64,000 nucleotides of DNA from an uncultured Bacteroidales bacterium (GCA_903959905.1 CAJBYO010000066.1:44599-108598); one strand, 5' to 3'; shown: positions 24,380 to 33,152, counted from the stretch's first letter. Notes: generated by a model not told the origin, from the letters alone. Program-made: numbers and translations.

Positions 24380-24411
24380 CAAATATAGTCCAAAGTCCAC
24401 TATAGCCTCAA
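24380..24411 (-). promoter_or_regulatory. Possible promoter for psd
   Basis: On the minus strand TTG (24411-24409), 21 bases, TATATTTG (24387-24380). This gives a leader of about 105 bases before the psd start at 24267. Confidence 0.5.
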
Positions 24412-24528
24412 CCCTTGTTGAAAACATTCTGAAAAATAGAATGTGTGAAGAAAATCAATAAGGGATTTATAGACTATACTCGTACGACTTTTCAAGCGTA
24501 AAAAACGCTAACCTAAAATCAACGAATT

Positions 24529-25650
24529 ATGAGATCATTATCTTTATTTATTGCAGTAACCATAACATGTCTTTCATTTACCAGATGTAATGAAAAGAAG
24601 GAATCCACAGCCATTGTTCCGGGGTATAACAAAGCCGAACTTACTTCATTGATTCCGGTAATGGAACGCGCTTATGACTCCGCCGACATAGGCGGTTTTA
24701 AAACTCCCGAACCGGCAGGAATCAAAAAAGTTTTCCGCTCAAAGGTTTCTCCTCTTATGAACCGCTTTGATGTATGGAATACCCCTGATAACAAAGCAGT
24801 GATTGCCATCAGGGGTTCAATCGTGGACCCGGGAGGGCTGAGTTTTACGGCTGCATTTTACAGTCCGATGGTCCCCGCAACCGGAAAAATTAAACTTTCC
24901 GAGACTAAAACCTTTGAGTATAAATTAGCCGAACTGGCGGGTTCAGCTGTACACCTGGGCATGTTGCTTGGTCTTGCGCACATCTCTGATGAACTCGTGA
25001 GCCAGATCAAAGAACAGTACGGTAAAGGTGTTCGTGATTTTATTCTTCTCGGGCACAGCCAGGGAAGTGGCATCGGATTCCTTGCCACATCATATATACG
25101 TTATTTGCAAAAAGACGGTAAACTGCCGGCCGACTTTCGCTTAAAAACATATTTAATTGCGGCGCCTAAGACCGGTAATCTCCAGTATGCTTACGATTAT
25201 CAGAAAATTAACAGTGGCGGATGGGCGATGGCGGTAAATAATGTACTCGACTGGGTTCCCTGTATCGGTATTACCTTGCAGACCGCTGTTGATTTCCCAA
25301 AGATCAGCCCATTTTATGATATGAAAGGATTTATGGCCAGTATAAATTTCCCTGCCGGTCCGAAATTTGATGCAACCTATAACCGGTATTTAGCTGCCGG
25401 ACCAGTCATGACCAATGAAATGCTGGGGATCATCCATGAAAATATTTATCCGAAAGTAATGAAGGTCATGCCCGGATATGTTGAACCTGCTTTATTGGGA
25501 ACATTTGATTTTGAGCGTTCCGGCGACCAGGTTCCCCTGTTCCCGGATGCTGAATATTACAAGGTCTTCCCCCAGGATACAGTCCATTTCCAGGCATGGG
25601 AAAACCATTCGGTATATCCATACTATTTGCTTGTTAAGAGCAACTATTAG
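24529..25650 (+). CDS. Lipase-like alpha/beta-hydrolase, probable lipoprotein
   Basis: The 373-residue protein begins with a signal sequence ending LSFTRC, a relaxed lipobox, followed by a charged linker. The nucleophile elbow GHSQGSG places the catalytic Ser at residue 177, and KTYLIAAPKTGN matches the strand after the elbow in class 3 lipases. The general Asp and His partners may be in the NVLDWVP segment and ENHSVYP near the end. It would hydrolyse an ester or lipid at the cell envelope. Head-to-head with psd and convergent with the 25682 gene. Substrate unknown. Confidence 0.75.
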   Translation: MRSLSLFIAVTITCLSFTRCNEKKESTAIVPGYNKAELTSLIPVMERAYDSADIGGFKTPEPAGIKKVFRSKVSPLMNRFDVWNTPDNKAVIAIRGSIVDPGGLSFTAAFYSPMVPATGKIKLSETKTFEYKLAELAGSAVHLGMLLGLAHISDELVSQIKEQYGKGVRDFILLGHSQGSGIGFLATSYIRYLQKDGKLPADFRLKTYLIAAPKTGNLQYAYDYQKINSGGWAMAVNNVLDWVPCIGITLQTAVDFPKISPFYDMKGFMASINFPAGPKFDATYNRYLAAGPVMTNEMLGIIHENIYPKVMKVMPGYVEPALLGTFDFERSGDQVPLFPDAEYYKVFPQDTVHFQAWENHSVYPYYLLVKSNY

Positions 25651-25681
25651 CCGGACATTGCGGGCGGTTTTCAGGTCAGCC

Positions 25682-27397
25682 TTAAGATCCCCTGATTTTT
25701 AATATGACAGAGCCAAACAGTTTAATATCGGCCTGCAGCCAAAGTGTTTCCTCCCAGCCACCATAATGCCCGAACAGCGCGTCCTGGTTAATTGACACTC
25801 CCTGGTATCTGGCCTCTAATTTATCCATGAAATCTTTGGATGGAAAGATATTCGAATGCAATAAGCTTCCCATTGGATCATTTGGTGTCAGGGCTAAATT
25901 AGTGTGAGCCACCTCCTTTTTTATGATATAGGTAATTACATCATCAATATCTTTATCCTTGCCTATTACGCCATTGTATGTGATTTTGAAGGCATAATGT
26001 TTGTCGCCTTTATCAATTGCAGTGTTAATCCCTTCGCGGTATTTGGATGACAGTCGATACAGGTTATGACCAACTGCCTGCACAATGACAAACCGGGCCG
26101 GAAATAGTGTCTGATACAGACTGATCCGGTAACCTTGTTTCCAGATATCTGTGAGTGTCGATTTAAAGTCGGGCTCGAGCCAGCTCCTCAAATTAGGTTC
26201 TGCACTTTGCATTCGTCCCCAGTCACTGAGTATTGTATATCGCCTCTTGCTTATTGCTTTCTGCAACTGGGTAAACCGGTTTTGGAGCTCCTGGTATAAC
26301 TTCTCCGCTTTGCCATAGAGTTCAGACTTCATTTCCCATTCCGGGTATTCATTTTGTTCAAGGGCAATATTGATACTTGTTGCTGAAAGCTCAACAACAC
26401 CTTTTATAGCTTCTTTCAGAACCTCAGGGATCTCTTCTCCTGCACCGGGGAGCATCAGACCAAGTACAAAGCCCAACCCGGAAAAAATGAAATCAAGAAA
26501 GTTTAATCCGTTATCAAGTGTGATAAATTCTTCTTTATTAAAGATGGCAAGCACTTCATTGGTCATCCAGGTTTCCTGGATATATACATCCCTGATAACA
26601 TCTGCCAACCCTGAGAAGTAGTCATCCACTTTTGCAAGTATAATAGCCTCTTTTTCCAGCTGGTCATGAACAAGATCCCAGTCAGATGCTGTTACACCCA
26701 TGGGAGCCCCTTTCAGGTAGGTCTCTTCCAGCAGGCTGGTCAGCTGACCAATGCTGGCCGTTCCAAAAAGTTTGTACGAGTCCCGAAGGTCGTTCTTTTG
26801 ATAGGTTAAGACACGTTTACTTTTAAGGTCGCTGTTGAATTTGGCATAAGCCAGTGATTGGGACGGCGACTTGAAAGAGGGAAAAGGTGAGGCTGTTTCG
26901 TTAAGAAATACGCTTTCCCAGGGAGAGTGCCCTGTGAATCGGGCAAGCATGATTATTTGAGAAGAATCAACATGTTTACCGTCGGGCCCTGACAGACATT
27001 TGCCTGGTGCTGTGGAGTTATAAATACTTTTGCATGATTTGCACAGCTTAAAGTTGTTGTTATGCTGCCGTTGAATATCTGAAAAGAGTTTTAAATCTTT
27101 TTCGGCAGTTGCCAATGTATATGTACCAATTTCCCGGGCAATATGTACGTCTCCGGCTGAACATGGGCCATTTTTACTGTCGGACATTTTGGGGAACAAG
27201 GTGCCACATCCTGAACAGTGCAGAAATGGTATGCCCATGGCAAAAGGGTCCCTGTAGGGTACAACGAAATTAAAGGTGTCGGGTTCGTGATTACCGCCAC
27301 CGGCACAGGGTAGCGCGTCACCGCCCTTGTATAATAGTCCGCATTTTTTACAACTCACCCAGGAGCCGTCACCATCGGAATAACGTATTTTTTTCAT
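25682..27397 (-). CDS. Unknown protein with three Cys/His modules and a helical membrane-active-like core
   Basis: This 571-residue protein begins with three similar modules: C16-C19-C31-H37, C61-C64-C79-H85 and C119-C122-C134-H142. Each reads roughly CxxCGxLF.. to PC.AGG.H. Such modules occur in secreted or toxin-associated bacterial proteins and probably bind Zn. The central part (about 170-440) is strongly helical with one hydrophobic hairpin near 299-320 (IFSGLGFVLGLMLPGAGEEI), a layout seen in alpha-helical pore-forming toxins. The C-terminal about 130 residues are mixed alpha/beta. There is no signal peptide. A toxin-like role is only a hypothesis. Convergent with the lipase gene. Confidence 0.6.
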   Translation of the reverse strand: MKKIRYSDGDGSWVSCKKCGLLYKGGDALPCAGGGNHEPDTFNFVVPYRDPFAMGIPFLHCSGCGTLFPKMSDSKNGPCSAGDVHIAREIGTYTLATAEKDLKLFSDIQRQHNNNFKLCKSCKSIYNSTAPGKCLSGPDGKHVDSSQIIMLARFTGHSPWESVFLNETASPFPSFKSPSQSLAYAKFNSDLKSKRVLTYQKNDLRDSYKLFGTASIGQLTSLLEETYLKGAPMGVTASDWDLVHDQLEKEAIILAKVDDYFSGLADVIRDVYIQETWMTNEVLAIFNKEEFITLDNGLNFLDFIFSGLGFVLGLMLPGAGEEIPEVLKEAIKGVVELSATSINIALEQNEYPEWEMKSELYGKAEKLYQELQNRFTQLQKAISKRRYTILSDWGRMQSAEPNLRSWLEPDFKSTLTDIWKQGYRISLYQTLFPARFVIVQAVGHNLYRLSSKYREGINTAIDKGDKHYAFKITYNGVIGKDKDIDDVITYIIKKEVAHTNLALTPNDPMGSLLHSNIFPSKDFMDKLEARYQGVSINQDALFGHYGGWEETLWLQADIKLFGSVILKIRGS

Positions 27398-27609
27398 AGG
27401 CTGATGTTTGATTTTTACAAATATACACCACTGAAGTTAATTTAGAACAAATACAAATAAAGATATTTTGACTGTGCCTGAATGTACGTATGCCTGTTAT
27501 TGAGCAAACTGCCATGTCATTTAATGAAGCAGTAAACTTAAATTAGTATTATCAAAGGGGAAAACAATGCAAATAATGCTGCGCTGTTAAAATACCCGCC
27601 ACTTAGACA
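27398..27609. other. Intergenic spacer before the leader/small-ORF region
   Basis: This A+T-rich stretch lies upstream of the 25682 gene (minus strand) and upstream of a possible small ORF (plus strand). I see no convincing promoter or repeat. Confidence 0.4.
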
Positions 27610-27768
27610 ATGCACTACTTCGCAATTCTCCCGGGAATACTTTTTCTGCCGGCCCTGTTCCTGACCAGCCCTGTTAAAACAGCAACTCCGGTTTCAAAAG
27701 AACGGTATAAGGCGGTGTGCTGTACTCACCAGGAACAAACTGGATTTAAATATGGCCAGGGAAGTTGA
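27610..27768 (+). CDS. Possible small secreted peptide (52 residues)
   Basis: An ORF from ATG 27610 to TGA 27768 encodes a hydrophobic leader (MHYFAILPGILFLPALFLTS) and a short polar tail with a Cys pair (AVCCTHQEQ). The start and length look like an exported peptide, but no promoter or homologue is recognised, and a decayed gene remnant is as likely. It ends 7 bases before the promoter of the RNA leader. Confidence 0.3.
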   Translation: MHYFAILPGILFLPALFLTSPVKTATPVSKERYKAVCCTHQEQTGFKYGQGS

Positions 27769-27774
27769 TAATCC

Positions 27775-27805
27775 TTGACTTCCCGGTATTTTGTCGTATA
27801 TTTGC
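27775..27805 (+). promoter_or_regulatory. Promoter of the first RNA leader
   Basis: TTG (27775-27777), 19 bases, TATATTTG (27797-27804). Transcription should start a few bases before CATCAAGA, so the structured element begins at the very 5' end of the message. Confidence 0.65.
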
Positions 27806-27807
27806 AC

Positions 27808-27893
27808 CAGCATCAAGAACCCTTCAATGGGTGCCAACCGAGCCTCGAACGCCACGGTGGCAAAACGATGTGGACGTCAGGTCAAAAGGGTTC
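27808..27893 (+). ncRNA. Structured cis-regulatory RNA candidate, leader 1
   Basis: Elements: P1 CATC (27811-27814) with GATG (27867-27870); hairpin ACCC/GGGT (27819-27822, 27829-27832); then GCCAACC, paired in part with GGTGGC (27855-27861); then AAAACGATGTGGA and AGGTCAAAA. GAACCCTT (27817-27824) can alternatively pair with AAGGGTTC (27886-27893), which is followed by GTTTTTTT, giving a terminator-like alternative fold. The strings ATCAAGA, GCCAACC and GGTG recall SAM-I-type aptamers, but the 60-nt core is much shorter. It precedes the 27972 gene and has a second copy at 28481. Confidence 0.6.
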
Positions 27894-27971
27894 GTTTTTT
27901 TATTTCCCCCTTTCCCATTCCACTGAATTTTTCTGATGCAATGATGTTTAACAATTTAAAATCATTGTATT

Positions 27972-28451
27972 ATGAGAACAAAACTTTTTGATTTATTCAG
28001 AATCCTGCCTGCAAAACGCCCGGCCAGTTGCATTCCAGACGAAAAAAGTAAAACTACAGCGGTGGTTATCCCAACCGTCAAACCCGATTCATCGCTGAGA
28101 AATGAAATTCTTCTGAAGGTTCAGGAACAAGGACTCGTCACCGTCCATTTCAGGTATGAAACTTTTTTCGGCAGCAGAATCCGCATCTGGAATTCCACCT
28201 ACCTCATTGACAAGGCAACAGGCAAGCGCAGCAAACTGCTTCACGCACTGAACATCACATTTTTTCCTGTCTGGACGGAACTTCCCGATTATTCCACAGT
28301 ACAGTTCACCCTGTTTTTTGAGCCGTTGTCCCGGTCTTGCGAGGTTTTCGACCTCCTCGAGGATATCCCCGAAACTGGCGGGTTTACATCGAATGGGATC
28401 GAGCGGAACAAACGCGATGTTTACTTCCTGAAAAACAGTAACCGTCTATAA
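27972..28451 (+). CDS. Hypothetical protein behind RNA leader 1
   Basis: The 159-residue protein has no signal peptide or membrane segment. Its N-terminus is basic (MRTKLFDLFRILPAKRP). The middle holds FRYETFFGSRIRIWNSTYLI and FFPVWTELPDYSTVQFTLFF, a pattern of beta strands around a conserved-looking aromatic core. I do not recognise a family. It starts about 165 bases after the leader's presumed transcription start and 190 bases before the next gene, which has the same leader. That suggests that both respond to one signal. Confidence 0.65.
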   Translation: MRTKLFDLFRILPAKRPASCIPDEKSKTTAVVIPTVKPDSSLRNEILLKVQEQGLVTVHFRYETFFGSRIRIWNSTYLIDKATGKRSKLLHALNITFFPVWTELPDYSTVQFTLFFEPLSRSCEVFDLLEDIPETGGFTSNGIERNKRDVYFLKNSNRL

Positions 28452-28480
28452 ATCTGTAATTTAATTTAACAGGAAATACA

Positions 28481-28568
28481 AGCATCAAGATTGCCTGAAA
28501 CGGCAGCCAACCGGGCAGGAACACCACGGTGGAAAAACGATGTGGATCGCAAGGTCAAAAAGGTTTCA
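28481..28568 (+). ncRNA. Structured cis-regulatory RNA candidate, leader 2
   Basis: It is the same layout as leader 1 with a P1-to-P1 span of exactly 60 nt (CATC 28483-28486, GATG 28539-28542). The hairpin is TGCC/GGCA (28492-28495, 28502-28505), which differs from ACCC/GGGT in leader 1 by compensatory changes. The strings GCCAACC, CCACGGTGG, AAAACGATGTGGA and AGGTCAAAA are kept. The downstream 5' region (CATCGATGTTTAAC) also resembles that of leader 1. No promoter box is evident just upstream, so it may lie in a transcript starting at 27805. Confidence 0.6.
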
Positions 28569-28640
28569 TAACAATCCTTCCCTTCAACTTCCGCTGAGTT
28601 TTATTGGTACATCGATGTTTAACCTTTAAACCTTATTGCT

Positions 28641-29465
28641 ATGGAAACAAAAAATTCAAATTTTTCGGGTCGCGAGCTTCCCGCATACCTTGGGTATGGA
28701 ATCCTCGATGAAAACAGTGTCAGGTTTGAAAATGAAATCATCACGGCGGATTATGTGCTTGATTGTGACGGAACAGCTGTACACAAGGTAACATGGGACA
28801 TTGACCGATGTGAATTGAAAACACTGCTGCACGGGGAATTCTGCGGAACAAGCTGGTACCCTGATCTGAACAAGGCATTGACATATGATTTCTTATCACG
28901 GCATTTTGACCGTGATAAGATTTTTGATTACCTGACCGGGAAAGCCTGTGATACCGGGAACATCCATGTGCAGAAATTTACACATGATGGGAAAGACGAG
29001 AAACAAATCATCTATTACCCTGCTGGCCTTTTGTTGTGTTTTACACTCCCATTGCCGGAAAAGAATGAAATGTACACCTCTTTCCTGGAATCAGTCAGGC
29101 AAGATACCCATGTCAGTTTTTTCAGGGAAAAGGGAGCATACCTGTTATTGATGGATGTTCATGACCAGGTTACCATGCACCCGATAACTGTTGCTGAGTT
29201 CATTGTTCCATTGGCCTATATGACTGGCGCTGCAGCACTATTCTCCAAAAGCGGACTCATCCGTCCCTGCAAGATGTTAAGGATGGTGATAAATGAGTCA
29301 TACAACTCGCAGATCTCATTTATGCAAACCTTTATTGGTGACGGTATAAATCCGTATTTTGCTTACTGTTTCAAAGAGCTTGAAGAACATCAGCATGGCC
29401 CCCTGATGAAAATGTTCCACCATACAGCGAAGGCACTTGTTTTTCAGAAGCCAGATAAGGAATGA
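28641..29465 (+). CDS. Hypothetical protein behind RNA leader 2
   Basis: The 274-residue soluble protein has no signal peptide. Features: an N-terminal stretch SGRELPAYLGYGILDENSVR, an ATWDIDRCE-like segment, a cysteine-containing HGEFCGTSWYPD, and a C-terminal helical part with HQHGPLMKMFHHTAKALV. No domain is recognised and it is not similar to the 27972 product despite sharing the leader. It is followed by a dispersed repeat and a histidine kinase gene in the same direction. Function unknown. Confidence 0.65.
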   Translation: METKNSNFSGRELPAYLGYGILDENSVRFENEIITADYVLDCDGTAVHKVTWDIDRCELKTLLHGEFCGTSWYPDLNKALTYDFLSRHFDRDKIFDYLTGKACDTGNIHVQKFTHDGKDEKQIIYYPAGLLLCFTLPLPEKNEMYTSFLESVRQDTHVSFFREKGAYLLLMDVHDQVTMHPITVAEFIVPLAYMTGAAALFSKSGLIRPCKMLRMVINESYNSQISFMQTFIGDGINPYFAYCFKELEEHQHGPLMKMFHHTAKALVFQKPDKE

Positions 29466-29530
29466 TGAACAGGATCAGGCAATACCGGAGAATAATTTGT
29501 GACCGAATTCAACAGACGTTGTATCATGTA

Positions 29531-29653
29531 GGATAAAACGGATCATCTGACCACCTGTCGCCGGCTTTGGCTGATCACCTTACAATATTAGCGATCAGTT
29601 AAATGGGATGGTCAGCTATTCCGGCAAAGGCTGGTCGGTGTGAGCTTTTTTCC
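29531..29653 (+). repeat. Palindromic repeat, copy 9 (subfamily B)
   Basis: It begins GGATAAAACGGATCATCTGA, almost identical to copy 7. It has GTCGCCGGCTTTGGCTGATC and AAATGGGATGGTCAGCTATT and ends GAGCTTTTTTCC. It is the only copy far from the 1-18 kb cluster. Confidence 0.9.
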
Positions 29654-29721
29654 ACCGGGGAAAGAAGTATATTTGCTTAGCAAATACATATGGTTTCATC
29701 TCACAATTATTCAGTCTGACT

Positions 29722-32700
29722 TTGGCAAAGATAACCCCTCACCATTCAGATGATCATCAACCCCACGCCAGAGTAGCCCATGGCCGAGTTTATCGGCTTG
29801 CACCGGTTTTTATCTCGTTCCTTCTGCTGATGACCTGTGAGCATCTCACCGGACAGTCTTTTTCATTCAGGAAAGTGAACTCCGGGACCAAGTCGGATAT
29901 CAGAAGTATCTCCGAGGATAAATCAGGTAGTTTATATTTTCTGACCGACAAAATATACACACTTGACAAGGATACCTGGCGAAAAGTCGATGTTTCGGTT
30001 GAAGAGAAAATATATTATTTCAATGCATTGTCTATCAATAATTTCTGGTTTAATGTGAACCAGGTTACGAATACCTGCGTGCTATATCACTATCGCAATG
30101 GAATTACTGAAATTATGCGCCCTCCATTGGCCAATTCCATCACATCAATGTATTTCCCTTCTGAAAATACGGCACTGTTTGCCGGTTATGCAGACATGGC
30201 GGTTTATGATAATGGCAGATTCCGTTCGTTACCACCCTCACCTGCACGGTATGGAATTATCAGGATTTTCGGAGAGAATTCAACTGATTTCTATATCCTG
30301 ACGGGCAAGGGAGGTCTGTTTCACTATCGAAATGGGTCTTACAGGACAGTTCTGGCTGACAAGGCAGTCAGCGATTTTTGTTTTTCTGCCATGCAGGATG
30401 GCTACATCCTTGCAGGCCGGGAGTTGTTTCGGGTGGATAATGCGGGAATCCACCTGGTCTATATAAGTGCGGATTTTCAACATGTCAATAAAATGTTTCT
30501 TGCTAAAACAGGTGATGTGTTGATGGTTGGTGAAAAAGGGCTGATCATGAGTTTCAGGGATGGAAAGGTTGTTCACCATGCGTCACACTGCAAAGAAAAT
30601 CTGATGGATGTGATTGTCACGAAAAAAGGTGAAGCATGGGTTTCCGGTGCAAATGGCAGGTTATTGTACAGTGGCGGAAAACAGTTTCCAGTGTATACAG
30701 AAGAAAACCAGGGATTTTCCTCCTATAAACTCATCTATTACGGAATCAGTACCGACGATGAATATGGTGTGGCCCTGGCCGATTTTGATGGGGATGACCT
30801 CATGGATATCTATGCTGTCAGGATTTCCGAGCAAAATCGCATGTATATCAACAATTTGTCGCCGTCAAACCAGCTAAGTCTTGTTTCTGGCTTTTCAGAG
30901 GAGGCTGTTATGCGCAACGCTACAGGGGTTATGACTCCTCAAAACAGTCATGTGCAAAATGAACTGAAATTGGGCATTGGCGTAGCCGATATTGACAATG
31001 ACAATGACCAGGACATTTATCTTTGTTACCTCAACAGCAACAACCGGTTGCTGATTAACAACGGTGACGGGTATTTTCGTAATGTTTCATCAACCAGGAA
31101 CAGGGCCTGTGAAAACCTGAAGCGATCCAATTCAGCCTCCTTTTCCGATGTGGATAATGACGGGGATCTGGATCTCTTCGTAACAAACGAAGAGGGGTCA
31201 AACAGGCTCTTTGAAAATGATGGCAGCGGCCATTTTACCGATATAACTGCAGCAGCGGGACTAGCTTCTCAAGGCGGCGGGATGTGTGCGTCGTTTGCTG
31301 ATGTCAATAGCGACGGGTATTCCGATCTGTGTGTAACTTTTTGGTATCCACATAACAAACTGTACTTAAATGAGTCAAAAAACGGCAGGATATTTTTTCG
31401 TGACATAACAGAATTGACCGACCTTTCCGGCTCAGTTCCTTCTAAAAGCAACGGAGTTGTATTTGCCGATGTAAACAATGACGGTTTCTCCGACCTCTTC
31501 ATTGCGAACCGGAACAATGGCAATAAACTCTACCTGAATAATGGAAGTGGTTTGTTTTCCGATAAAACAGGTGATTATTTCCTGTCGGAGAAAGGCATGA
31601 GCAACGGGGCAGTTTTTGCCGACTTTGACCTTGATGGTTACCAGGACCTGTATGTTACCAATGTCGGGGAGAATGTGTTGTATAAAAACGTGGATGGAAA
31701 ATATTTTAAAGATGTTACATCAACGTTTGGTGCGGAACTCAGCGGCTATTGCACCGGATGTGCAACAGGTGATGCCGACAATGACGGCGATCCCGATCTC
31801 TATGTGGCAAACTATATAAACGGAAACAGCAGCCTGTTTTTGAATATGACGGAAAAGAGAAATTTCGTCAAGATTAAACTGTTCGGAGTCCGCTCCAACA
31901 AAGATGCCATTGGCACCAAAGTATGGCTGTATAATGATTCCGGCGAGAAATTTCCTAAGTTACTGGCCGGATACCGTGAGGTGAGCGGCGGAAGCGGTTA
32001 CGGCTCAGCTTCAGTCAAAGAGGTGATTTTTGGTGTTTTAAATGGTGCCACATACTATGCACTTGTGAAGTTCCCTTCAACTGCAGATACATTGAGGATT
32101 GATCGTATTACGGCAGGAAAAACACTGATGATCAATGAACTCCAGGGATTCCCCGCTTTCAGGGAGGAGAGCAGCAACCGGATAATACGCTTTTTTACCG
32201 ATCAGGAGAACCAGCCTGAAATTGCCAAGTATCTGCTCGTTTTTTTTCTCTTGCTGTTCTACAATGTTAAACTGCATAAAAAAATCCGCAACATCACCAT
32301 TTTTCGATTGCTGACCAGCAGTTTCATTTTTGTCGTCTTTGTTTTTGTTAACCAGGTTTTCCTTTTTCAGTGGCTTTCAATCTCCTTTTTTATCGCACCC
32401 ATTGTCGTTGTGGGGTTACTGGTGATAGATTACCTTGTTGTTGACAGAATCCTGTTGCAGAGGCTGGCTCAAAAGGAGAAACTGGAGTTACGTGAGAAAC
32501 TCTCGCGTGACTTGCACGACGATTTGGCCTCTACCCTCGGAAGTATCTCTATTTATGCAGTGACACTCTCTGAAATGAAGGTGCCATCAGTGCCTGAATT
32601 CAGCAGGATTCCTTTGAAAATAGCCGGATTGACAAAATCAGCGCTACAGGCCATTTCCGATATCATCTGGATGACTTCACCCCGGAACGATTCCCTGCAA

Positions 32701-33096
32701 AGCCTTGTTTCAAAAACAAGGAACTACATGCTTGAGATTCTTTCTGATAATAAGATCAGGTTTCGTTCATCCATTGAAATACCATCGGAACCAATAATTC
32801 TCGGAGAAAAACTCCGCAATGATGCTTTTTTAATTCTGAAAGAGGGGTTGCACAATATTTTGCGGCACTCAGGCGCCAGGAATGTTGAGTTTCAAGCCCG
32901 ACTGGAGAACAATCATTTCACAGTCAGGCTGAAGGATGACGGTACCGGATTTTCTGATTCCGGCAAAACCGGCCAGGCAGTGCATGGCAACGGCTTGTTG
33001 AATATGCAAAAAAGAGCTCAGGAGTCGGGGCTGGGTTTGAAAATAAATTCCATGCCCGGCTCTGGAACGGAAATTGTCATGAATTTCAAAATATGA
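29722..33096 (+). CDS. Membrane histidine kinase with extracytoplasmic propeller/FG-GAP sensor
   Basis: The 1124-residue protein starts at TTG 29722, the first usable codon. A signal-anchor segment follows (about 27-43, before LTGQSFSF). Residues about 50-330 look like a beta-propeller (SISEDKSGSLYFLTD). Residues about 345-710 hold several FG-GAP/VCBS calcium-binding-type repeats (DFDGDDLMDIY, DIDNDNDQDIYL, DVDNDGDLDLF, DADNDGDPDLY). Transmembrane helices lie at about 838-908. The HisKA_3 phospho-acceptor His is H932 (RDLHDDLAST), followed by the ATPase N-box (LKEGLHNILRHSGA) and DDGTGF/HGNGLLNM. The LuxR-type regulator is 56 bases downstream and is its likely partner. Confidence 0.9.
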   Translation: MAKITPHHSDDHQPHARVAHGRVYRLAPVFISFLLLMTCEHLTGQSFSFRKVNSGTKSDIRSISEDKSGSLYFLTDKIYTLDKDTWRKVDVSVEEKIYYFNALSINNFWFNVNQVTNTCVLYHYRNGITEIMRPPLANSITSMYFPSENTALFAGYADMAVYDNGRFRSLPPSPARYGIIRIFGENSTDFYILTGKGGLFHYRNGSYRTVLADKAVSDFCFSAMQDGYILAGRELFRVDNAGIHLVYISADFQHVNKMFLAKTGDVLMVGEKGLIMSFRDGKVVHHASHCKENLMDVIVTKKGEAWVSGANGRLLYSGGKQFPVYTEENQGFSSYKLIYYGISTDDEYGVALADFDGDDLMDIYAVRISEQNRMYINNLSPSNQLSLVSGFSEEAVMRNATGVMTPQNSHVQNELKLGIGVADIDNDNDQDIYLCYLNSNNRLLINNGDGYFRNVSSTRNRACENLKRSNSASFSDVDNDGDLDLFVTNEEGSNRLFENDGSGHFTDITAAAGLASQGGGMCASFADVNSDGYSDLCVTFWYPHNKLYLNESKNGRIFFRDITELTDLSGSVPSKSNGVVFADVNNDGFSDLFIANRNNGNKLYLNNGSGLFSDKTGDYFLSEKGMSNGAVFADFDLDGYQDLYVTNVGENVLYKNVDGKYFKDVTSTFGAELSGYCTGCATGDADNDGDPDLYVANYINGNSSLFLNMTEKRNFVKIKLFGVRSNKDAIGTKVWLYNDSGEKFPKLLAGYREVSGGSGYGSASVKEVIFGVLNGATYYALVKFPSTADTLRIDRITAGKTLMINELQGFPAFREESSNRIIRFFTDQENQPEIAKYLLVFFLLLFYNVKLHKKIRNITIFRLLTSSFIFVVFVFVNQVFLFQWLSISFFIAPIVVVGLLVIDYLVVDRILLQRLAQKEKLELREKLSRDLHDDLASTLGSISIYAVTLSEMKVPSVPEFSRIPLKIAGLTKSALQAISDIIWMTSPRNDSLQSLVSKTRNYMLEILSDNKIRFRSSIEIPSEPIILGEKLRNDAFLILKEGLHNILRHSGARNVEFQARLENNHFTVRLKDDGTGFSDSGKTGQAVHGNGLLNMQKRAQESGLGLKINSMPGSGTEIVMNFKI

Positions 33097-33152
33097 CCCG
33101 AAAGGGCTATTAAATCAGGCTGTTTTAACCCTTACTTTGCATAAAAAAATTA

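Noticed and set aside
27650..27700. Reverse-strand remnant of the palindromic repeat
   Set aside because: AAACCGGAGTTGCTG and GGGCTGGTCAGG appear on the minus strand but only as two short matches with a large gap between; chance cannot be excluded.
27808..28568. Leaders as cobalamin, TPP or T-box elements
   Set aside because: The defining B12 box, the TPP CTGAGA/ACCTGAT segments and the T-box TGGNACCGCG are all missing. Only a loose resemblance to SAM-I strings remains.
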